Below are positions 49,099 through 58,705 of a stretch of 64,000 nucleotides of DNA, one piece after another. A model generated the notes under the pieces. It saw only the letters and a list, made by a program, of their open reading frames with translations. It ran no database searches and had not been told where the DNA came from. Position 1 is the stretch's first letter, and each line of letters starts with the position of its first letter. The stretch covers positions 20,463,529 through 20,527,528 of the forward strand of contig JBBMOA010000010.1 of the NCBI GenBank assembly GCA_037954235.1, written 5' to 3'. The stretch comes from Aulostomus chinensis. Lineage: Eukaryota; Chordata; Actinopteri; Syngnathiformes; Aulostomidae. The position numbers were made by a program, and so were the translations under genes.

Positions 49099-52000
49099 AT
49101 GTGGACATCTTTGGATTCAAACTTACTTTCACTCATGCATTTCATGCTGTCTTTCTACTTTCCTTCTGCTGTGTCTTCCGCATCTTCTTCCACTTCCTGC
49201 AGATTACAGGGACAGTTTCATCTCAACGGGATGCACAAGGCTGGAGATGTGGTTCTTGGTGGGCTTTTTGAAATCCACTTCTTTTCTGCCTTTCAAGATC
49301 TTTCTTTTACCTCAGAGCAGCAACAGCCTACCTGCAACGGGTGAGTCTGTTGGAAGACAGACAAAACAAGAAAGTGTTGAGTGTTTCTGTAATCAGATAA
49401 TGCTAAAATATAATAATCTTATGATAGTGTTTTCATCCAGCTGAGTTGCTAGTAGTTGAATAGCATTTTCTCCCTTTCTTCCTCAAACCAAAGAATTATT
49501 AATGCTATTATAATTGGATATAATCTGTTATTACAATCTATTTCAGTTGGTTATAAGGTCTGCTACTTGAACAATATCTGTTGTTTTTGTGTTAGATTTG
49601 ATGTCCTGGGATTCAGGCAGGCTCAAAGCATGGTCTTCACTATCAGTGAAATCAACAGAAACTCCAACCTGCTCCCTAATGTGACTTTGGGATACACTCT
49701 GTATGATAACTGCGTGACACTAGGAATTGGATTCCGTGCAGCATTGTCATTAGCCAGTGGTCAAGAAGAACAATTTACATTAGAGAAGACATGTGAAGGG
49801 GCTCCTCCAGTCCTCGGGATTGTGGGAGATGATTCCTCTACCCGATCTATTGCAATCTCCTCTGTATTAGGTTTGTACAGAGTGCCGATGGTAAGTTTGC
49901 CGTACAGTTTACCTGATTGTATTTAGATACTGTTCGTGTTCTGACTCATGCACAAGTGTTATTTCAGTTGTAAAGGGATTGAATGGATTTTGGAATTTAC
50001 AGACATTTTCTTTCACAGGTGAGTTATTTTGCCACATGTGCCTGCTTGAGTAACAGGGACAAGTTTCCATCCTTCTTTAGGACGATCCCTAGTGATGCTT
50101 TCCAGGTGAACATGCCTCTGCAACATCAACATGCCTGTGTTGTTGTCATTCCTGTTGTTATGATTGAACATATCAGACTTTTTCATTTATGTCAGCACAC
50201 ATGCATTCTGATAAAAGCTATAAGCAGAAAGAAACAATGTTCCACTGTGCAACCTTTTTTCTCTGCAGTAATATTCCAACCAGTACTGTAAACACTTCAC
50301 ACTCTTTTCGTTCAGGTACGTGCTTTGATTCAGATTCTAAATCGGTTCCGGTGGACCTGGGTAGGTCTCCTGGTCAGTGATGATGATTATGGGCTTCATG
50401 CTGCCCGGTCCTTCCAGTCTGACCTGGCTAAGTCTGGTGAAGCTTGTCTGGCCTATCTAGAGGTTTTGCCCTGGGGTGAAGACCCAGACGAACTAAGCAG
50501 GATTGTGGGAGTAATGAAGGAATCTACAGCGCGAGTGGTCATTGCATTTGCACATGAGAGTGACATGATTAATCTCCTGAATGAAGTAAGTGATAATATT
50601 TTGTCATCTTGCATGTTTCAAGTCCAAAGAAAACCTCAAAATACAAGAAATTAAAATCATCAATGTCCTGACCACGATATGTTATAGGTGCTGTTTAAAA
50701 GTGAGGTTACTTTGGTTATTTTGTTTATGCGCTTTGTATGAATGAGTAAACCTAAAACTTTACTTTTTTGTGTTATGCTGCAATATGAACATATAATTCA
50801 TAATAGGTTTTGTTCAGGTAATGAGGCAGAATGTGACAGGCCTTCAGTGGCTCGCCAGTGAAGCCTGGACAACAGCTACTGTACTCCAGACCCCACGCTT
50901 CATGCCGTACCTGGGAGGCACACTAGGAATTGCCATCCGTCGAGGAGAAATACCAGGCCTCAAGGAGTTTCTGTTGAGGATACGTCCTGACAAACACCAT
51001 AACATCAGCTATGGAAATAACATGGTATGAATGCAACTATGCAGTATTAAGTGGTAGCCTCATAATATATTGTCTGTATTTGTCATCCTTAATTTTGACT
51101 ATTTCAGGTCAATCAATTCTGGGAACACACTTTTCAGTGTCGGTTTGCACCTCCTCCAGCAGGCTGGCTGGAGGCTGGAGGAGCACTCTGCACTGGAGAT
51201 GAACAACTGGAGAACGTGGAGACTGAGTTTCTGGATGTTTCGAACCTCAGGCCTGAGTACAATGTTTACAAGGCTGTTTATGCTCTGGCGTACGCCCTTG
51301 ATGACATGCTGCAGTGTGTGCCAGGGAGAGGGCCTTTCAGCGGGAGCAGCTGTGCTACACTGCAAAGACTGGAGCCGTGGCAGGTGTGTTATCAACTTAC
51401 ACCTCCTATTTATACAGTATGACTCTGCGGTGTTCTCTTGTAGTTTTTGCTGTTCAACTTTAAAATAATGCAATTCCCAAAAAATGAAAGATTCAAGTCT
51501 TAATGTGTTTTTATGACCGTTTGATGACAGTAAGAGTGCAACAAAAAAAGAGATCCTTTTATCAAAATCTTAAATATGCTGAAATTTAGTCAAGCTTCAA
51601 TGAAAAAAAGATGCAGACTTGCATGTGCCAACCACTTTGATCCAATAACATCCTTGATGCCGACCTGTCAGTGTTCAACTCCGATTATAGACAAGGCATT
51701 AAACTAATGCTTCAGCAACTACATGGAACACCAGATGAGCTTGTTTCTTCCTCCCCAAGACAGATATCCAGTCCCAGCAGTTTTCTCTGTTCTTCTTCTG
51801 TTTTGAATTCCTATCAAACTCCTCCCAAAAAAATAATTTGCAGCCTGTCTGTGCAAATCAGAAATATATTGCAATACATCAGTAGTTAGAAGCTCGCTCA
51901 AGACCTGTTTAGCTTGATTTTAAGCAAGAGTTTCACCCCAATTATAGAATGTTAGGCTGTGAAAATGCCATCCAGACATTAAATTAACTATCACTAGCAG

Positions 52001-53750
52001 CAGCTCTATAAGTTAGTATCGCTATTAGCAGAGAATACGCATGTTATTCATATAGTCTTGATCTTTTGTTATCTTTTCCACAGCTTGTGTATTATTTGCG
52101 AAAGATTAACTTCACCACACCATTTGGTGATCAAGTATTATTTGATGACAATGGTGATGTGGTACCAATCTATGATGTCATGAACTGGCTGTGGCTCCCT
52201 GATGGAAGGACTAAAGTCCAGAATGTTGGTGAGGTTAAAGAGACAGTGTTCAAAGTTGAAGTGCTAACACTGGATGAAAACAAAATCTTCTGGAACTTTC
52301 AACCCAAGCAGGTGATTCAGTTTTGACACACATAAATGTGTGCCCAATGATATTGGCATGATCAAAGTGTAAATATATATATATAGAATACAAGGTTTTT
52401 TCTCCATACAGCCTCCACGGTCAGTGTGCAGTGAGAGTTGTCCTCCTGGTACTCGCATGGCCAGAAAGAAGGGGGAACCTGAGTGCTGTTTTGACTGTAT
52501 CCCCTGTTCTGATGGAAAAATCAGCAATAATACAGGTTGGTATCAGCATTTAAACAATAAAGCTTGGGGATTCAATATAAATATTGTGAGATAATCTCAC
52601 CGTGAGCATGCATGGGAATTGGTTTTCAAGCATTCTACCTCCCCTTGGTGAAGTTCCTCACTATCAGCTGCATGGAAAGGTGCAGCCAACTACACACACG
52701 TGGTAATTGCCTGTGCTCCCAATTGAAGTGAGGGGGGCAATGCACTGGACAGTTGGGAAGGGTGAACTTGCAATATCAACCTTTGGAGAGACAAAATGAA
52801 ATTAATTCACATGAGTCTCAACAACTTCTTTTTTCTCAGATTCTATGGAATGCATCAGCTGCCCAGACGATTTCTGGTCCAACTCCAAGCGAGACAACTG
52901 TGTTCAAAAGACAACAGAGTTTCTCTCCTACCGTGAACCTCTGGGTATCTGTCTGACAACTGCCTCGTTGCTGGGCACACTTATCTGTTCTGTTGTTCTG
53001 GGGATCTTCATCTACCATCGCAGTACACCTATAGTACGTGCTAACAATTCAGAACTCAGTTTCCTGCTCTTGGTTTCACTTAAACTGTGCTTCTTGTGCT
53101 CATTGTTGTTCATTGGCCATCCCCGACATCGGACGTGCCAGCTGAGACATGCAGCATTTGGGATCAGCTTTGTGCTTTGTGTCTCATGTATTCTGGTAAA
53201 AACTATGGTGGTTCTGGCCGTGTTCAAGGCCTCCAAACCAGGAGGAGGAGCCAGTCTGAAGTGGTTTGGTGCTCTGCAGCAGAGAGGGACTGTCTTGGGT
53301 CTCACTTCTATTCAGGCAGCAATCTGCACTACATGGCTTGTATCAGCCTCACCAAGTCCTCATAAAAACACTCAATACCACAATGACAAGATAGTTTATG
53401 AGTGTGTGGTCGGGTCCACAGTTGGTTTTGCTGTGTTACTGGGTTATATTGGCTTACTGGCCATCCTCAGCTTCCTGCTGGCATTTCTAGCCAGAAACCT
53501 TCCAGACAACTTCAATGAGGCCAAATTTATCACCTTCAGTATGCTGATCTTCTGTGCTGTGTGGGTGGCCTTTGTCCCAGCTTATGTCAACTCTCCAGGG
53601 AAATATGCAGATGCAGTGGAAGTGTTTGCCATCCTGGCCTCCAGTTTTGGACTTTTGGTGGCACTGTTTGGACCCAAATGTTACATCATCCTGCTGAGGC
53701 CAGAGAGAAACACAAAGAAAGCAATCATGGGAAGAAGGATTGCCAAGTGA
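49099..53750 (+). CDS. V2R/OlfC receptor gene H, complete, nine exons
   Basis: Exons: 49099-49340, 49596-49890, 50019-50105, 50316-50585, 50818-51024, 51108-51383, 52084-52311, 52412-52535 and 52840-53750; 879 aa. The start is the first ATG after the TATA-like box (MWTSLDSNLLSLMHFMLSFY). Exon 1 (GQFHLNGMHKAGDVVLGG) and exon 2 look more like gene C than like F and G. Exons 5 and 6 match gene E, exon 7's second half and exon 8 match F and G, and the 7TM exon matches all. The 7TM exon has its own changes near TM3 (GHPRHRTCQ for GRPRLWTCQ). Pocket signatures: FRTIPSD, SDDDYG and LASEAW. Exon 4 has a good donor (GTAAGT). The mosaic suggests several conversion events. Confidence 0.93.
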
Positions 53751-55318
53751 TCGAAATAACAATTACAATTAAACTGTGTACTATTCTGAGTCAATGAGTG
53801 TTTTACATAGATTGAGACGTGGAATGTGTTTCTCCCTACATCACAAACAAGCAATTGTGTTCATAAACCTGAAACCATCATGGGAAGAAGGATTGCCAAG
53901 TGAAACATACGTTTTTTTTTAAACTAAATACATTAGAATCAGTCTTTATTCTACAGTCCACAGTGGATGTACCAGAAGAATCAAGGAGCAAAAAGAACAT
54001 GTCAAAAAAAGTCTTCAGCATATATTATGTGTGTGTTTTTTTTTTCTTTTTTTAGGAGACAATTTATTGTTGTAGTCCTCAAGACATGAGAAAGAAAAAA
54101 TATTGTACAAACACTTTGCCTTAATTCAATCTGATCAATAATATGCATGGATACATACATGTATGTAACAAGTTGCACATGTTGAACAGTGCTCACTTTG
54201 AGCCCTGTCGAGGGCAAACTCGCAGATCTTGTGTCTACACCAAACACAAAGCAATGTTTTGACAATTATATGCCAAAGAATATACATCTTTTACCATCAG
54301 GCAGCTTAAATAATGAGATGTTAACAAAATTCAATGGCACTGAATCATGAAAACCCATCAGTTTGAAGAACTCCCAATAAAACTGCAGTTTTATGGCCCT
54401 TGAGAGCAAATAAGGTTTTTGTGACAAATGTCCAAAAACAAATTAAGGAATATCTCATGTTGAACTATAGAAGGACATAGGGCCTTGCAGTGATTTTCAG
54501 GATGATTTAATGACATGGCCAGTTATTCCAGCTCGTATGCCATATGCCTCTTGCCATATTAGCAGGGCAGTTTCACTACTTTGCCCGCTGACACTGGTTG
54601 GGCAGACAGCACTGAAGATCTGCAGCTGAGAATAGCTTTACATGGGCAAAACATTTTGAAGCTACCCACTGGCCTAAATGGCTCTGTAGTAGGGATGTAA
54701 CTGTGTTGTCATTTTCACAGTTTAGCAATGACAAAAACCTCTTGGTAACCCTAACCCATGTGACGGCTTCACAATGTAGGTATTCTCTGTGTTCGGGAGA
54801 GAGTCGAGTAGGAGCAACAGTTACCATCGACCCTTGTGTGCCCATTATCCTTTGCATTCTTCTCATAGAAGCAGAACAAAAATGCTGCTGCTTTTTATGT
54901 TGTGGAATTGTCTGAGGGGGTTAAACGCTGTTAAACTCAGTCCAAAATATTAGGCTGCAGCAAAGCCTTTTAATGCCGCCATTAAAACGAAGAGAGAAGA
55001 GAGTGACAACATATTTGAAGTTGTAAATACTAAAGTGAGTTTTAAATCTGACACGTGGAAGCATTTTGGTTGCCCTCTGTCAAGAACAAAAAAAGAGGAA
55101 AAGGCAATTGACATGCAAACAAACAGCAATATGATTAATATAAGGAGCCGCTTGGAAATAATCCCCCTGAAAAGACCATTAAAGATGAAAGGATCAATGT
55201 CCAGCCAGGCCAAAGGATGATAAAAGAGAGGGTTATGATCTTACCTACACACAACAGAGAGAGAACCCAAAAGATATCAAGATGTAATGGTGGATATAAA
55301 AAAATCCCAAGAATCAAG
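53751..55318. other. 3' flank of gene H with duplicated segments
   Basis: The first about 120 bp matches the flank of gene E. A 27-nt copy of the gene H stop-codon region follows at 53877-53903. Sequence at about 53930-54560 resembles the flank of gene G. The minus-strand ORF at 55213-54950 has no known domain. No intact gene is seen. Confidence 0.55.
53877..53903 (+). repeat. 27-nt exact copy of the gene H C-terminal coding end
   Basis: It is identical to 53724-53750, including the TGA stop (MGRRIAK codons). Confidence 0.95.
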
Positions 55319-55408
55319 GAGTTGTTTGGTCCAAAGTGTTACATCATCCTGCTGAAGCCAGAGAGAAACAAGAAGAAAGCAATCATGGGTCAAGGCATTG
55401 CCAAGTGA
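55319..55408 (+). pseudogene. Orphan 3' end of a V2R 7TM exon
   Basis: The last 30 codons of a V2R 7TM exon remain (ELFGPKCYIILLKPER to GQGIAK), ending in a TGA at the same place as in genes E, F and H. Everything upstream is unrelated, so no receptor can be made. The following sequence (CTCGACAATGGTTACACCA) resembles the 3' flank of gene G at 47652, which shows that a former tandem unit was deleted here. Confidence 0.88.
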
Positions 55409-55982
55409 AATATCTAGCTAAGTGCATTAGATACAATCTTTTTTTTGCGCTCGACAATGGTTACACCAAAAGAACCAATGCCCATTATTTGCCGCTTTTG
55501 TTGTTTGCACCAAATGCAAAGCAGATTATTCACATGATGTGATTATGTGTGAATTCACCTTTCCCATGCACCATCAATTAAGTGGTGCACCCAAAATCAG
55601 CCTGAAAATTCTCCCTAGTTTGTACATTTTTCCAGATAAAGGAAGAGAAATCAGTGTGCAAAATACGCCGAGCCAAGTTGTCAAGAAGAAGGGCACAAAC
55701 TAAACCAGGGATCTTATATTTGTCAGGCAAAGGGCCCCAAAACTGATGGACTAATGGAGCAGGGACCCCCTTAGACCAGGAATATCTTACAAAAAAATGA
55801 TTGCACAAGGATTTGTGGGTGAAGTAAAAATGTATTTTTTTTTTTTTTTACGAAGGTACCTGCCTTTCAAATCACGCAGCGTGCGTGGTTGTGTCTTGGA
55901 TGATGGTCAGCTGGGGGATCTCTGCTAATCACTGGGAACCTGACAAAGCCAGCTTGTGATAGGCACAGCCCTCCCTCTATAC
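55409..55982. other. Spacer after the V2R relic
   Basis: The first part is duplicated V2R 3' flank; the rest shows a poly-T run near 55834-55848 and no gene. Confidence 0.5.
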
Positions 55983-57155
55983 AAGTCAAATCAAGTCAGT
56001 TTTATTTGTATAGTGCTAAATCACAACAAAAGTTATCTCCTGACATGTTAAGGGTAGAGCAGGTCCAGTACCACACCCCTTCAATGAATTCACACCCAAC
56101 AATTCTCCATCAGCAAACACATCCTGCAACAGCAGCGACAAAAACCTTCCTTTTAACAGGCAGGAATGTGGAGCAGATCAGTGGGGACGGCCTTCTGCTT
56201 TGACCAGTTGGGGAAAAGAAAGCAGGAGAGCAGGGCAGAGACAAAGACGGATAATGGAGGAAGACAGATATACAGAAGGAGAGAGGGACAGAGATAAAGA
56301 AGGAGAGAAAGGGAAGAGACTGATGGACAGTCATGGACGTGAACAGGTGGTGCTATTGGTGGTCGCTTGAGTCTCTTCAGGTCTGCAGCCTTCTCCAGCA
56401 GCACCTGGGATCTGGGATGTGGGAAGCCTAAAGGCTCCAGAGAAGAAGACAAGTTAGGAACACATATGAGTATGATTGACACATATAGGTGGACAGAGAG
56501 GAAGGAGAGGAGGAGAGAGAAGCCAAGTGCACCATGGGAGATCCCCCATGAGGTTGTCTGCCTTCCGGACTGAAACTGGGAGACGGTTCCAGCCTGATAG
56601 CTGAAGGCTCTGGCTCCCATTCTACTTTTAGAAACTCTAGGAACCACAAGTAACCCTGCATCCTGGGAGCGAAGGGTTCTAGCTGGATAATAGGGGACTA
56701 TGAGCTCTGTCAATATGAAGGTGCCTGATTGTTGAGGACTTTGTATGTTAGAAGAAGAATTTTGAATTCCATTCTGAATCTGACAGGGAGCCAATGCAGA
56801 GAAGCCAGTACAGGAGAAACATGGTCTTTTCTACTTGTTCTCATCAAAACGTGGGCAACAGCGTTTTGGACCAGCTGGAGAGTTTTTAGGGGCTTATTAG
56901 TACAGCCTGATAGGAGGGAATTGCAGTAATCCAGCCTGGATGTGACTAAAGCATGGACTAGTTTTTCTGCATCTTTTTGAGACAGGATGTCTGATATAAA
57001 CAATGTTACGTAAATGAAAGAAAGTAGTCCTAGAGATTTGCTTTATGTGGGAGTTAAAGGACAGATCCTTATCAAAGAGAACTTCTAGGTTATTTACGGT
57101 CGTGCTGGGGGCCAGGGTGATGCCATCCAGGGTACCTATCTCATCAGACAGCTTT
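55983..57155 (-). mobile_element. 5'-truncated L2-type LINE, 3' part
   Basis: The minus-strand coding remnant includes LDGITLAPSTTVNNLEVLF, then after a frame change VTSRLDYCNSLLSGC and LASLHWLPVRFRMEFKILL (57003-56710), the conserved C-terminal part of fish L2 ORF2. A long 3' UTR follows, with the tail ending near 55983 in the plus-strand text TCAAGTCAGTTTTATTTGTA. Frames are broken. Confidence 0.85.
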
Positions 57156-57439
57156 ATACTTTATATCATGCCACATAAAAGCAGAAGTCATTTAAAGTCA
57201 CTTTCCTTTGAAAGGCTAGACCTTGTTCTTTTATGAAATAAACTAATAAGGCTTATGTTACTGATCTAATTGATGCAAAGGCGTTTCATTTTGCTCTCTG
57301 TATCGTCACACATTTGCAATTCACCTCTGTAGTTGGTTTTGTGAAGACACTCTTATGTACTTTAAACAGACACACACATGCCAATACAACACCTAGACAG
57401 AGAAAGAGCGAAGGATAACATGTCACACCAACCCCAACA

Positions 57440-57775
57440 GTCTGATCTCAGTCTCACTCTTTCCTTCTGTATATCTGTCTTCCTCCATTATCTGTCTTTC
57501 TCTCTGCCCTGCTCTCCTGCTTTCTTTCCCCCCCAACCGGTCAAAGCAGATGTCCGCTCCCATTGAGCCTGGGTCTGCTCAATGTTCCTGCCTGTTACAA
57601 GGAAGGTTTACATTGCCGCTGTTGCAGGATGTACTTGCTGATGGAAAATTGTTGGGTGTGAATTCATTGAAGGAGGGTGGTGCTAACCCTGCTCTGCCTG
57701 GAAAGAGTCATGAGATAACTTTTGTTGTGATTTAGCGCTTTACAAATAAAATTGACTGGACTTGACTTGACTTGA
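57440..57775 (+). mobile_element. Second L2-type LINE 3' tail, opposite orientation
   Basis: It repeats, on the plus strand, the 3' UTR of the neighbouring minus-strand element: TTCTGTATATCTGTCTTCC, then TTGCAGGATGTACTTGCTG, TGTTGGGTGTGAATTCATTG and a terminal TTTGTTGTGATTTAGCGC. Only the 3' UTR remains, so no coding region is left. Confidence 0.85.
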
Positions 57776-58548
57776 AAGGGGTTAAAGGGTTCACACTCAG
57801 CAAGCTTGGCTGTCAGAGAGGAAATATTTGTCCTCACTGTACAAGACTGATCTTGATATGTAAGTAAGAAGGGAAAACATATATAATAGTATGTAAGTAA
57901 GTCAGTAAGTTTGACGGCAGGTAAACATCACTTATTTTTTTTACAATGAATTCTTTTAAAAAAAAATCTTATTTAAAGCATTTCATTTTAATGTCGAATG
58001 GGAGAGTGAATGCTTAGTGATTTGATCTTCTTTGTTCTGTCCCGTGAGTCAGGCCTCCATGAAAATGCGGTCTGGTCTGCAAGGCTGAGATTGAGGTTCT
58101 ATATCTGACTGGCTGCCGTGGGTGACTTGATGAATTGCCTTTTACGTTCGTTTTTTTAAAATGCCATTGAAGGGAGTACCAATATTGCCAGATTGGGACC
58201 GTTTTGAGTTGGAAAAAATATCAGGTAGATACACATTTTGCATTTTGGTGATAATTCCGTCATTGGTCTTGTGGCTATTAATTGTTTTTCTGTCAATCTG
58301 CATTTTGCTTTTTATTTTTTAGTGGTTTTGCCAGAAATCAACGTGAAGCTGGCAACCCAAGCCCACTGACGAAAGTCACATTACAGTCTGAACATGGCTT
58401 TGAAGCTACAGTTTGTGAAACACGTGTCAAAGATCAAAGTCAGAACAAAGTCAGTCAGTTTGAGAAGTTCTGTGACCTCACATTGTCATTGATCTTGTGT
58501 GATCCTCATTGTGACCTCACAATGACATGGAAAACTGAATTCTGACTG
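57776..58548. other. Spacer upstream of the TFIIB-like gene
   Basis: No gene is supported. The ORF at 58282-58545 contains imperfect repeats (words like TGTGACCTCACA and TGATCTTGTGTGATC) and looks non-coding. Confidence 0.5.
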
Positions 58549-58557
58549 TTATATAAA
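58549..58557 (+). promoter_or_regulatory. TATA box of the TFIIB-like gene
   Basis: TTATATAAAG lies about 155 bp before the first ATG. It is present only once, upstream of the first of the two duplicated exon sets. Confidence 0.6.
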
Positions 58558-58705
58558 GCTCACAGCTTCATCATGAACTTCATGTAAACTCTGCTGCATT
58601 TTGACAAGAACTGACCTCAAGCATTTTGTTCTAGCAGAATTTACACATCAAAATTCCTGGGAACCCCATCAGACGCTGAGCCCAACTTCTGCATTCTTTA
58701 ACAAA

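Noticed and set aside
56153..56794. Minus-strand ORF of 213 aa
   Set aside because: It runs in the 3' UTR and out-of-frame part of the L2 LINE and is low in complexity.
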